DNA from: Bacteroidota bacterium
GTDB lineage: Bacteria; Bacteroidota; Bacteroidia; Chitinophagales; Chitinophagaceae
Direction: 5' to 3'
Assembly (NCBI GenBank): GCA_023429825.1
Contig: JAEZDC010000062.1
Span: 1 to 31,378 of the forward strand
Length of the DNA stretch: 31,378 nucleotides
Of the stretch, positions 23,298 to 30,978 are shown piece by piece. Within the stretch, counting starts at the first letter, position 1. Each line of letters opens with the position of its first letter. The translations under genes and the position numbers were made by a program. The notes beneath the pieces are model-generated. The model made no database searches. It saw only the letters and a list, made by a program, of their open reading frames with translations, and was not told the origin of the DNA.

Positions 23298-23503
23298 GTA
23301 CTTAAAGAAACGCTACGTATACCTATTTTGATCTACTCATTCAGCATAATAAATACCCATATGAACCTTTTTGTCTCATTAGTAATTCTTCAAAAATGTG
23401 ATACGTCGCGATTCTGAGATATGATTTAGCCCGGACATAGCTCGGCTTATAGGCTGATGCCATCAGCGACCCGATTACATAAATTTTGAGAGAAATAAAT
23501 AAA
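23298..23503 (-). other. Gene-free, hairpin-rich tract between tsaD and its terminator
   Basis: No ORF is convincing here. On the minus strand the part next to tsaD contains GTCGC, a hairpin GCTGA-TGGCA-TCAGC, a second imperfect hairpin AGCC...GGGCT, then GCGAC that could close them as a small multibranch. A terminator ends the tract. It could be a long tsaD 3'UTR or a small RNA of about 200 nt; I see no TAnnTTTG promoter inside. It matches no RNA family that I can name with confidence. Confidence 0.3.
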
Positions 23504-24505
23504 TTACCAGCCAGCTTTTGCCGTAGGGCTTGAATCTAATTGAACGAACTGGTTTTGAAGATATTTATAATATCCCGCAATGGCTATCATTGCTGCATTA
23601 TCAGTACAGTATTCAAATTTTGGAATGAAAGTATTCCAATGTTGATTCTCTCCCATCTCTTTCAAAGCAGTTCTCAACCCGCTATTAGCGCTTACCCCAC
23701 CTGCGATACAAACATTTCTGATACCTGTTTCCTGCACGGCTTTCTTCAGCTTCTTCATTAAAATATTGATGATCGTATACTGGATAGAAGCACAAAGATC
23801 ATCCAGGTGCTTCTCTATAAATTGCTCATCTTCCTTTTTCTTATCATTTAAAAAATAAAGTACAGAAGTTTTCAACCCGCTAAATGAGAAATTGAGCCCT
23901 GGAATTTGAGGTTCAGCAAATTTGAATATTTTAGGATTTCCTTCTTTGGCATGTTTATCTACTAAAGGTCCACCGGGATATGGTAATCCTAACAATTTTG
24001 CACTTTTATCAAAAGCTTCACCTGCAGCATCATCAATCGTTTCGCCTATTACTTTCAGGTCATAAGGAGAATTGGCTTGAACTATTTGCGTGTGTCCACC
24101 ACTCACTGTTAAGCACAAAAAAGGAAATTCGGGTTTTGGATCATCTATCAGATTTGCTAATACATGCGCCTGCATATGATGTACTGCAATCAAAGGCTTA
24201 TTTAACGCAAGGGAAAGCGATTTTGCAAATTGAGCACCTACTAGCAGACTTCCGATAAGACCAGGAGCTTGAGTAAAAGCAATAGCATCAACTGATGACA
24301 ATGAGCAATTGGCAGATGACAATGCCGTATGTACTACAGGAACAATATTCTGCATATGAGCTCTGCTCGCCAATTCGGGAACTACTCCACCATACTGCTC
24401 GTGTACTTTTTGATTTGCAATGAAGTTGGACAATATTTTTCCATCTACACAAACAGATGCTGAGGTCTCATCACAGGAAGATTCTATTGCTAAAACGGTA
24501 GGCAT
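23504..24505 (-). CDS. tsaD: tRNA N6-threonylcarbamoyladenosine transferase TsaD
   Basis: TsaD transfers the threonylcarbamoyl group to A37 of ANN-decoding tRNAs, with TsaB and TsaE. The 333-aa protein starts MPTVLAIESSCDETSASV and has GGVVPELASRAH (39-50), the metal-binding HHMQAH (H110, H114), LTVSGGHTQIV, GEAFDKSAKLLGLPYPGGP, SFSGLKTS and the C-terminal CIAGGVSAN and YCTDNAAMIA. The length is normal. The partner genes are elsewhere, as usual. A TAnnTTTG box lies 5 bases before the ATG (24511-24518). The 57-base gap to the upstream permease gene contains an AT-rich inverted repeat (GTCAAAA...TTTTGAC), so it may have its own promoter. Confidence 0.96.
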   Translation of the reverse strand: MPTVLAIESSCDETSASVCVDGKILSNFIANQKVHEQYGGVVPELASRAHMQNIVPVVHTALSSANCSLSSVDAIAFTQAPGLIGSLLVGAQFAKSLSLALNKPLIAVHHMQAHVLANLIDDPKPEFPFLCLTVSGGHTQIVQANSPYDLKVIGETIDDAAGEAFDKSAKLLGLPYPGGPLVDKHAKEGNPKIFKFAEPQIPGLNFSFSGLKTSVLYFLNDKKKEDEQFIEKHLDDLCASIQYTIINILMKKLKKAVQETGIRNVCIAGGVSANSGLRTALKEMGENQHWNTFIPKFEYCTDNAAMIAIAGYYKYLQNQFVQLDSSPTAKAGW

Positions 24506-24510
24506 TAAGT

Positions 24511-24518
24511 CAAAAGTA
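24511..24518 (-). promoter_or_regulatory. TAnnTTTG box abutting the tsaD start
   Basis: TACTTTTG on the minus strand fits the consensus and ends five bases before the tsaD ATG. If used, the mRNA would be leaderless or nearly so. The surrounding AAGTAAAAAAGTAAAAATC is low in complexity, so chance is a real alternative. Confidence 0.25.
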
Positions 24519-24562
24519 AAAAAGTAAAAATCAAAAATTTGATCTGAATTTTGACTTCCGTA

Positions 24563-25822
24563 TTACTTCGTTCTTATGGCAACTACAGGATCCATTTTCG
24601 CAGCCATAAAGGCAGGGATTATTCCTGAAAGAACGCCAAGGATAATGCAAATTGAAAATGCGAGTATAATAATTCCTCCTGCTATAAAAATTGGGAATGG
24701 AAGAATACTACTAAGCACAGTAGTAAGACCGGCTACAAGCCCTAAACCGATCAATCCGCCAATTAAACATAGGAAAGCGCTTTCAAGAAGGAACTCAGTA
24801 AGTATCACCCCTTTTTTTGCTCCTATGGCTTTTTTCAATCCTATTTGACTCGTTCTTTCTCTAACAGTAACGAACATGATATTGGCAACGCCAAATCCGC
24901 CAACTATTAATGATAATCCGGCAATCAGCCATCCACCCAGGTTCACCATTCCGAAGAATGATCCTATCTGCTCACTGAACATATTGATATCATTCAAAGC
25001 AAAGTTATCTTCCTGTGTCGGGCTTAATCTTCTCAATTGCCGCATCACTCCTCTTAATTCTTCACTTAATACTTTGGAATTAATACCAGGCTTACCCTGC
25101 ACCATAATGAAGTTACTGCCAAATTGTGGCCTTGAGTCAAACATGGTTGCATAATACCTGTATGCCAGGATACAACAATCATCATATTCAAACCCACCTG
25201 CCAAACTGGTTCCTTCTTTTTGTATCACTCCAATTACCTGAGCCTTCTTTCCATTGATAGATATCTGCTTTCCAATAGCATATTGAGGATTTCCAAAGAG
25301 ATCCTCTGCCAATAAATATCCAATCACAGTGGCAGGCGTTCCGCGTTGAAAATCTGCTTCCGATAAATAACGGCTGCCCGGAATAAGGTCAATGGTCTGG
25401 ATTTTATTAAAATCTTCTGTTACCCCGTATATATTCGAACCATTCAGTTGAATATTTTTATGAGAAACATTTGCGGTGGTCTCTAAAAAATGAGATACTG
25501 CATAAGCCAGTGAAGATTTTGCCTTAATAAACTCCACATCTTCATTTCTTGGCGCAGGACGATTGATAAATTTCCACCAGGGATAAGCACCCCCACCACC
25601 ACCATACTCCCATTTATCAATGTAGATGGTGTTAGTTCCTAAAGTTTTTATATCACTCTGTACCTTATGTTCAAGGCTGTTTACAGTAGCCAACACTCCA
25701 ATGATGCAAAAAATTCCTATGGTAATTCCAAATAAAGAAAGAAAGGTTCTCAGCTTGTTATTCTTTAACTCGCCAAGAGCCATTTTAAAACTATTCCATA
25801 AAATGCCTAGCACTTTAAACAT
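24563..25822 (-). CDS. MacB/FtsX-type ABC transporter permease
   Basis: This 419-aa membrane protein has one N-terminal helix (LRTFLSLFGITIGIFCIIGV), a large periplasmic domain of the MacB type (about 50-290), and three C-terminal helices of the FtsX fold. The signature VRERTSQIGLKKAIGAKKGV precedes a helix, and AAKMDPVVAIRTK ends the protein, as in MacB permeases. These proteins couple cytoplasmic ATP hydrolysis to movements of the periplasmic domain for export of peptides, lipoproteins or antibiotics. No ATPase or membrane-fusion partner is within the window, so the substrate is unknown. The first ATG is used. Confidence 0.9.
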   Translation of the reverse strand: MFKVLGILWNSFKMALGELKNNKLRTFLSLFGITIGIFCIIGVLATVNSLEHKVQSDIKTLGTNTIYIDKWEYGGGGGAYPWWKFINRPAPRNEDVEFIKAKSSLAYAVSHFLETTANVSHKNIQLNGSNIYGVTEDFNKIQTIDLIPGSRYLSEADFQRGTPATVIGYLLAEDLFGNPQYAIGKQISINGKKAQVIGVIQKEGTSLAGGFEYDDCCILAYRYYATMFDSRPQFGSNFIMVQGKPGINSKVLSEELRGVMRQLRRLSPTQEDNFALNDINMFSEQIGSFFGMVNLGGWLIAGLSLIVGGFGVANIMFVTVRERTSQIGLKKAIGAKKGVILTEFLLESAFLCLIGGLIGLGLVAGLTTVLSSILPFPIFIAGGIIILAFSICIILGVLSGIIPAFMAAKMDPVVAIRTK

Positions 25823-25826
25823 GCAC

Positions 25827-25834
25827 CAAATTTA
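25827..25834 (-). promoter_or_regulatory. TAnnTTTG box abutting the permease start
   Basis: TAAATTTG on the minus strand lies four bases before the ATG of the MacB-type permease, placing the predicted first transcribed base at or next to the ATG. A clear -33 element is missing. Confidence 0.3.
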
Positions 25835-25902
25835 GGCTTTGCAATTGAACAATTGGAACCGCTGATATTTATCAGTTTTCAAAAAACATTTCTTTTTTAA
25901 AA

Positions 25903-25929
25903 TTGGCATTCGTTCGTGTGCTATTTTTG
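25903..25929 (+). promoter_or_regulatory. Promoter of the sdhCAB operon
   Basis: TTG (25903-25905), 16 bases, then TATTTTTG (25922-25929) fit the Bacteroidota promoter. Transcription would start near 25935, giving a short leader before the sdhC ATG at 25959. The -7 octamer is identical to that of pdhB. Confidence 0.55.
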
Positions 25930-25958
25930 CAGCGATTTTAAAGAACCAAACTTGCTTT

Positions 25959-26639
25959 ATGACCTGGAAACAAGTCTTTACTTCTACGATTGGACAGAAA
26001 TTTATCATGGGTCTTACCGGTCTTTCCCTGATTGCTTTCTTGGTGGTGCATGTGGGTTTAAATGCTACCATTTGGGCAGATGATGGCGGCGAAATGTTCA
26101 ACCGCGGCGCTCATTGGATGGGTGGAACGGTTGTCATCCGCATTATGGAAATAGGTTTGTTTGCAGGTATCTTACTGCACATTATACAAGGTTACATTCT
26201 TACTGCATATAATAATAGTCGTCGTGGCACAGGCTACAGGGTGAACAGAGGTTATGGCAGCAAATGGTACAGCAGAACGATGGGCTTGCTTGGCACTTTG
26301 ATCTTATTATTCCTCATCATGCACATTGCACATTTCTGGGTGCCTTCAAGAATAACACATGACCTGTCACCTGCTGATTATAACGAAGGTCATCATAATC
26401 TTTATGGAAGAATGTTAGAGGTGTTCCAGGATCCTTTGATCGTGGTGTTGTATGTGTTAGGGTGTATCAGTCTTGCTTATCATCTTGCACATGGATTCAA
26501 AGCTGCATTCAGAACGTTTGGTGTACACAATAGCAGGTATTATAGTCTTATCAAAGGTGTTGGCTATGCATTCTCGATTATAGTTCCCTTGGCTTTTGCA
26601 ATGATGCCTGTGAGTATGTACCTGGGTTGGATCGAATAA
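25959..26639 (+). CDS. sdhC: Succinate dehydrogenase cytochrome b subunit (type B)
   Basis: This 226-aa integral membrane protein anchors SdhAB and passes electrons to menaquinone through two b hemes. It has five membrane helices, typical of the single-subunit B-type anchor: KFIMGLTGLSLIAFLVVHVG, VIRIMEIGLFAGILLHIIQG, GLLGTLILLFLIMHIAHFW, VVLYVLGCISLAYHLAHGF and the last one ending SMYLGWIE. Histidines in LVVHVG, LLHIIQG, LIMHIAHF and AYHLAHG are the likely heme ligands. The ATG gives the usual MTWKQVFTSTIGQKFIMGLTG-like start. It is the first gene of sdhCAB, but 235 bases with inverted repeat copies separate it from sdhA. Confidence 0.93.
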   Translation: MTWKQVFTSTIGQKFIMGLTGLSLIAFLVVHVGLNATIWADDGGEMFNRGAHWMGGTVVIRIMEIGLFAGILLHIIQGYILTAYNNSRRGTGYRVNRGYGSKWYSRTMGLLGTLILLFLIMHIAHFWVPSRITHDLSPADYNEGHHNLYGRMLEVFQDPLIVVLYVLGCISLAYHLAHGFKAAFRTFGVHNSRYYSLIKGVGYAFSIIVPLAFAMMPVSMYLGWIE

Positions 26640-26670
26640 TTTGTAGACAGAGTGAAGTAACTCCGATGAT

Positions 26671-26695
26671 ACTTTCGTTGCGTCGCACTCTTGTA
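26671..26695 (-). repeat. Dispersed intergenic repeat, copy 7
   Basis: ACTTTCGTTGCGTCGCACTC followed by TTGTA is a minus-strand copy, and its flank CTTGTACTGCA matches copy 3. It lies 32 bases after sdhC and faces copy 8 in inverted orientation. Confidence 0.72.
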
Positions 26696-26703
26696 CTGCA
26701 GGA

Positions 26704-26757
26704 AAGCAATCAGCAGTCAGTTTTCAGGAAGAACACAAGCTCATACCTGATAGCTGA
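26704..26757. repeat. Inverted TCAG/CTGA-word repeat in the sdhC-sdhA gap
   Basis: CAATCAGCAGTCAGTTTTCAG and CATACCTGATAGCTGAAGG form a loose inverted repeat between the two dispersed-repeat copies. It resembles other word-like intergenic repeats in the window (840-925, 11177-11228) only in style. No ORF is present. Confidence 0.35.
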
Positions 26758-26774
26758 AGGCTCACACCATAAAC

Positions 26775-26813
26775 GTTCAGAACGTTGAAGTGAGTGACAC
26801 AACAGGCGATGAC
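26775..26813 (+). repeat. Dispersed intergenic repeat, copy 8 (long form)
   Basis: GTTCAGAACGTTGAAGTGAG followed by TGACACAACAGGCGATGA matches copy 4 with only a few changes over about 38 bases. It lies 62 bases before sdhA and is inverted relative to copy 7. Confidence 0.75.
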
Positions 26814-26874
26814 CAATGATAGAAAGCTGGGACTATAAATAAATAATTCAAACTCATAATTCATAAACTGATTT

Positions 26875-28848
26875 ATGTTAGATTCTAAAATTCCTACCGG
26901 ACCATTAGACCAGAAATGGAGTAAATACAAAAGCACATGTAAGCTGGTAAATCCTGCGAATAAAAGAAAGCTGGAAATCATCGTCATTGGAACGGGTTTG
27001 GCCGGAGCTTCAGCAGCGGCGTCATTAGGAGAATTGGGCTATAAAGTAAAAGCGTTTTGCTTCCAGGATTCTCCAAGAAGAGCACACTCCATCGCAGCAC
27101 AAGGCGGAATTAACGCTGCAAAGAATTACCAGAATGATGGAGACTCAACTTATCGCTTATTCTACGATACGATTAAAGGTGGTGACTATAGAGCAAGAGA
27201 AGCGAATGTGCATCGTTTGGCAGAAGTGAGTGCGAATATTATTGATCAGTGCGTGGCGCAAGGTGTTCCGTTTGCAAGAGAGTATGGTGGATTGTTAAGT
27301 AACCGATCTTTTGGTGGTACGCAGGTACAAAGGACTTTCTACGCCGCAGGGCAAACAGGTCAGCAGTTATTGATTGGTGCTTACCAGGCCTTGGAAAGAC
27401 AAGTTGCCTTGGGCAATGTAAAAATGTACTCGCGTCATGAGATGTTAGAAATAGTGATGATCGATGGAAAAGCAAGAGGTATCATCGCAAGAGATCTGGT
27501 GAATGGTGAATTGGAAAGACATTTTGGTCATGCAGTTTTACTGTGCAGCGGTGGTTATGGCAACGTATTTTATCTTTCTACAAACGCCATGGGCAGTAAT
27601 GTGACTGCAGCATGGAAGGCACATAAGAGAGGCGCTTATTTCGGAAATCCCTGCATGACGCAAATACATCCTACCTGTATACCGGTGAGTGGCGATCATC
27701 AAAGTAAATTGACCTTGATGTCTGAGTCATTAAGGAATGATGGAAGAATCTGGGTTCCCAAAAAACAAGCAGATACAAGAAGGCCAGGAGAAATTCCTGA
27801 AGAAGAAAGAGATTATTACCTGGAGAGAAGATATCCTGCATTCGGAAACTTAGTTCCTCGTGACGTAGCATCAAGAGCTGCGAAAGAAAGATGTGATGCT
27901 GGTTATGGTGTGGGATCATCTAAGCAGGCAGTTTATTTAGATTATGCAGATGCCATTCAGCGTTACGGTCGTGGGGAAGCGAACAAGCGCAACATGAGTA
28001 ATGTGGATGCAGCTACGATCACTGCAATGGGTAAAGATGTTGTGAAAGAGAAATATGGTAATCTTTTCGACATGTATGAAAAGATCACAGGTGAAAATCC
28101 TTATGAAGTACCAATGAGAATTTATCCTGCCGTTCACTATACCATGGGTGGATTGTGGGTCGATTATAATCTGATGACCACTGTTCCCGGCTTGTATGCC
28201 TTAGGTGAAGCTAACTTCAGCGACCATGGCGCAAATCGTTTAGGTGCATCCGCTTTGATGCAAGGTTTGGCTGATGGTTATTTTGTAATTCCATATACAA
28301 TTGGTGATTACCTGGCAGATGAAATTCGTACAGCTTCTATTGCAACCGATCATCCTGCTTTTGTGGCTGCTGAAAAAGAAGTGGCAGACAGGATCAATCA
28401 ATTGATGAATATCAAAGGCTCTCAGTCTGTTGAAAGTTTCCATAAGAGATTAGGAAAGATCATGTGGGATAAATGTGGAATGGCTCGTAATGCAGAAGGT
28501 CTTCAACAAGCTATAACAGAGATCAGAGCTTTGAGAGAAGAGTTTTGGAAAGATGTGCGAATTCCGGGCGAAGTGAAGGAATTCAATCCTGAATTGGATA
28601 AAGCCAACCGAGTTGCAGACTTTATGGAGTTAGGTGAATTAATGTGCATGGATGCTTTGAACAGGAATGAAAGCTGTGGTGGCCACTTCAGAGAAGAATT
28701 TCAAACCGAAGAAGGTGAAGCGTTGAGAGATGATGATAACTACATGTATGTTTCTGCATGGCAATACTCAGGCAGCAACAACTGGCAGTTGCATAAGGAA
28801 GATTTAAAATATGAAGTAGTGAAGCCAAGCCAGCGCTCTTATAAATAA
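26875..28848 (+). CDS. sdhA: Succinate dehydrogenase flavoprotein subunit
   Basis: SdhA oxidises succinate to fumarate with covalently bound FAD. The 657-aa protein has the FAD motif VIGTGLAGAS (37-46), the flavin-linking H71 in RRAHSIAAQGGINAA, THPTC-like substrate block IHPTCIPVSG, the active-site region HYTMGGLWVDYN, and EANFSDHGANRLGASALMQG. The length and the extended C-terminal domain match B-type enzymes of Bacteroidota. It may also run as fumarate reductase. sdhB starts 19 bases downstream. Expression depends on the sdhC promoter passing the repeat-filled gap, or on an unseen internal promoter. Confidence 0.96.
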   Translation: MLDSKIPTGPLDQKWSKYKSTCKLVNPANKRKLEIIVIGTGLAGASAAASLGELGYKVKAFCFQDSPRRAHSIAAQGGINAAKNYQNDGDSTYRLFYDTIKGGDYRAREANVHRLAEVSANIIDQCVAQGVPFAREYGGLLSNRSFGGTQVQRTFYAAGQTGQQLLIGAYQALERQVALGNVKMYSRHEMLEIVMIDGKARGIIARDLVNGELERHFGHAVLLCSGGYGNVFYLSTNAMGSNVTAAWKAHKRGAYFGNPCMTQIHPTCIPVSGDHQSKLTLMSESLRNDGRIWVPKKQADTRRPGEIPEEERDYYLERRYPAFGNLVPRDVASRAAKERCDAGYGVGSSKQAVYLDYADAIQRYGRGEANKRNMSNVDAATITAMGKDVVKEKYGNLFDMYEKITGENPYEVPMRIYPAVHYTMGGLWVDYNLMTTVPGLYALGEANFSDHGANRLGASALMQGLADGYFVIPYTIGDYLADEIRTASIATDHPAFVAAEKEVADRINQLMNIKGSQSVESFHKRLGKIMWDKCGMARNAEGLQQAITEIRALREEFWKDVRIPGEVKEFNPELDKANRVADFMELGELMCMDALNRNESCGGHFREEFQTEEGEALRDDDNYMYVSAWQYSGSNNWQLHKEDLKYEVVKPSQRSYK

Positions 28849-28867
28849 TCAATTCAAATTCCAGAGA

Positions 28868-29632
28868 ATGGAGCATTATAATATGAACCTCACTTTAGAG
28901 GTGTGGAGACAAAAAAATTCGAACGATAAAGGTGGTTTTGAAACTTACAAGGTAAGCGATATTTCTTCCGAAATGTCTTTCTTAGAAATGTTCGATGTAC
29001 TGAATGAGCAACTCGTTCGTGAAGGAAAAGACCCGATCGCTTTCGATCATGATTGCCGTGAAGGTATCTGTGGTGCATGCTCAATGTACATAGATGGGAA
29101 GCCTCACGGGCCATGGGCTGCAACAACAACCTGCCAGTTGCACATGAGAGCTTTCAAGGATGGTGATACAATCGTAGTAGAGCCATGGAGAGCGAAAGCA
29201 TTCCCTGTGATCAAAGATCTTGTAACGGATCGTTCTTCTTTTGACAGGATCATTGCTGCCGGTGGTTACGTTTCTGTAAATACAGGTAACGCAGTTGACG
29301 GCAACTCCATTCCGGTTGAGAAAGATAAAGCTGATGCCGCGTTTGCTGCTGCTGCTTGCATCGGATGTGGGGCTTGTGTGGCTATCTGTAAGAATAGTTC
29401 TGCTAATTTGTTTATGGGCGCAAAGGTGGCTCACCTGGCTTTGCTGCCACAAGGCGAGCCTGAAAGAAAAACGAGAGTGTTGAATATGGTTGAACAAGCT
29501 GATAAAGAAGGCTTCGGCGCTTGCACTTTAACTGGTGCATGTGAAGCCGTTTGTCCGAAAGAAATTTCAGTTGCGAATATTGCAAGGTTGAATAAGGAAT
29601 ATCTTACCGCTGCGTTAACCGCTGACAAATAA
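28868..29632 (+). CDS. sdhB: Succinate dehydrogenase iron-sulfur subunit
   Basis: SdhB carries electrons from FAD to the membrane quinone through three iron-sulfur clusters. The 254-aa protein shows the 2Fe-2S ligands C63, C68, C71 and C89 (DCREGICGAC plus TTTCQ), the 4Fe-4S set C164, C167, C170, C174 (CIGCGACVAIC), and C219, C225, C229 for the 3Fe-4S cluster. The N-terminus LTLEVWRQKN is typical. The ATG at 28868 is used, but the second Met (28883) has GGAG at 28870-28873 and may be the real start, giving 249 aa. A strong terminator follows at 29652, closing the operon. Confidence 0.95.
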   Translation: MEHYNMNLTLEVWRQKNSNDKGGFETYKVSDISSEMSFLEMFDVLNEQLVREGKDPIAFDHDCREGICGACSMYIDGKPHGPWAATTTCQLHMRAFKDGDTIVVEPWRAKAFPVIKDLVTDRSSFDRIIAAGGYVSVNTGNAVDGNSIPVEKDKADAAFAAAACIGCGACVAICKNSSANLFMGAKVAHLALLPQGEPERKTRVLNMVEQADKEGFGACTLTGACEAVCPKEISVANIARLNKEYLTAALTADK

Positions 29633-29651
29633 TAGTAACAACTAAAAGCTT

Positions 29652-29684
29652 AAGCCATTATCATCTCAGATAATGGCTTTTTTT
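29652..29684 (+). terminator. Rho-independent terminator of sdhCAB
   Basis: AAGCCATTATC (29652-29662), loop ATCTCA, GATAATGGCTT (29669-29679), then a run of T. The 11-bp stem is perfect. It ends only 15 bases before the next plus-strand ATG, so that gene relies on readthrough or on a promoter overlapping the terminator. Confidence 0.9.
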
Positions 29685-29699
29685 ATGGAATTTTACTAA

Positions 29700-30194
29700 A
29701 TGCAAGATGATTATACTATCCCGGCAGGAACAAGAATAGGACATGTTCACCTCAAGGTTTCTGATCTTGATAAAGCTCTCTCCTTTTACAGGGATATTCT
29801 GGGCTTTGAAGTGATGCAACACTATGGCAACTCTGCTGTGTTTGTTTCCGCAGGTGGTTATCATCATCACATCGGTTTAAATACATGGCATAGTAAAAAT
29901 GCAGCACCTGCCCCGCCGAACAGTTGTGGTTTATATCACACGGCCATTGTTTATCCCAAACGAAAAGATTTAGCTGTAGCTCTGAAAAGATTGACTGATG
30001 CTCAGTATCCTTTGAGCGGCGCATCAGATCACGGTGTATCTGAAGCGATCTATTTAGACGATCCTGATGGTAATGGCGTTGAATTATATTGGGATAAACC
30101 GAAAGAGCAATGGCCGTTTGACGCGGAAGGAAACCTGCAGATGATCACGCAAAGATTAGATGTAGAAGACTTATTGATGGAGATCAACAGATGA
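29700..30194 (+). CDS. VOC-fold protein, glyoxalase/extradiol-dioxygenase-like
   Basis: This 164-aa protein has two beta-alpha-beta-beta-beta modules of the vicinal-oxygen-chelate fold. The first starts TRIGHVHLKVSDLDKALSFY with H17, the second GLYHTAIVYPKR with H80, ending IYLDDPDGNGVELYWDKP with E128. Two His and one Glu are the usual metal set. The DPDGNGVELYWD ending is typical of CatE-like catechol dioxygenase relatives, though here the protein is shorter than full two-domain enzymes. The function could be dioxygenase, lyase or resistance protein. It lies just behind the sdh terminator and 27 bases ahead of trmN6, with which it probably forms an operon. Confidence 0.85.
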   Translation: MQDDYTIPAGTRIGHVHLKVSDLDKALSFYRDILGFEVMQHYGNSAVFVSAGGYHHHIGLNTWHSKNAAPAPPNSCGLYHTAIVYPKRKDLAVALKRLTDAQYPLSGASDHGVSEAIYLDDPDGNGVELYWDKPKEQWPFDAEGNLQMITQRLDVEDLLMEINR

Positions 30195-30221
30195 TTAAAG
30201 TATTTGCCTTTATTTCGCTGC

Positions 30222-30941
30222 ATGAGCAATAAGTATTTTCAATTCAAACAATTCATCATTCACCAGGATAAAACCGCGATGAAGGTTTGTACTGATGCAT
30301 GTTTGTTTGGTGCTTATGTTGCCGAGAAATTCCACCGCACCGGGTCTAAACTGCATACATTGGATATTGGTACAGGAACCGGGCTATTGTCGTTGATGCT
30401 CGCCCAAAAAAATGATGCTGCAAATATTGATGCAGTGGAAATTGATAAATCTGCTGCAGAACAGGCTAAAGAAAATTTTAAAATCTCTCCATGGCGCGAC
30501 AGGTTGCACATTCATCACACACCTATACAACAGTTTGGTTTTAATACGTACGATCTGATCATCTCCAATCCACCATTTTATGAGAACGATCTTAAGAGTG
30601 AAGATGCCAAACGAAATCTTGCTCTGCATAGTTCAGCATTAGGGTTAGATGACCTGCTGGATGTGGTTCAAAAACATTCTTCCCCACTAGGGAAATTCGC
30701 TGTGCTGCTTCCTTATCATCGTTCAGCAAATTTTCAAAACCACGCATCATTAAAGGATTTTTATCTGGAAGAAGAAGTGTGTGTAAAACAAACACCAAAG
30801 CATTCCTATTTCAGGTGTATGCTTTTTTTTGGTAGAGCGAAAACTCAAGCTAAACATTTGGAGATCATCATTAACAACGAAAAAGGAAAATACACTGAAG
30901 ATTTTAGCGATCTGCTGAAAGATTATTACCTGAACCTTTAA
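30222..30941 (+). CDS. trmN6: tRNA1(Val) (adenine37-N6)-methyltransferase
   Basis: TrmN6/YfiC methylates N6 of A37 in tRNA1-Val using S-adenosylmethionine. The 239-aa protein has the SAM-binding DIGTGTG (48-54), acidic VEID (about 72-75), and the adenine-methylating motif NPPF (116-119) with the following Tyr. The N-terminus MSNKYFQFKQFIIHQDKTAM and the TDACLFGAYV block are characteristic of the family. I chose the ATG at 30222 because the longer reading begins at a TTG and adds six unrelated residues. It is downstream of the VOC gene and convergent with the gene at the right edge, from which 37 bases separate it. Confidence 0.9.
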   Translation: MSNKYFQFKQFIIHQDKTAMKVCTDACLFGAYVAEKFHRTGSKLHTLDIGTGTGLLSLMLAQKNDAANIDAVEIDKSAAEQAKENFKISPWRDRLHIHHTPIQQFGFNTYDLIISNPPFYENDLKSEDAKRNLALHSSALGLDDLLDVVQKHSSPLGKFAVLLPYHRSANFQNHASLKDFYLEEEVCVKQTPKHSYFRCMLFFGRAKTQAKHLEIIINNEKGKYTEDFSDLLKDYYLNL

Positions 30942-30978
30942 CCTTCATTTGCTATTAACACATTTGTTATTTCCCTAT

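Noticed and set aside
23430..23480. GACATAGCTCGGCTTATAGG resembles the 3' end of RNase P RNA (GACAGAACCCGGCTTATCGG in E. coli), and the opposite strand resembles its GTCCGGGCT part.
   Set aside because: The remaining RNase P core is absent on both strands and there is no room for a ~350-nt RNA. The likeness comes from a local imperfect palindrome.
30204..30221. Earlier start for trmN6 and, similarly, 23124-23144 for the aminotransferase.
   Set aside because: Both upstream starts are TTG codons adding six or seven unrelated residues; the following ATG matches the family N-terminus in each case.
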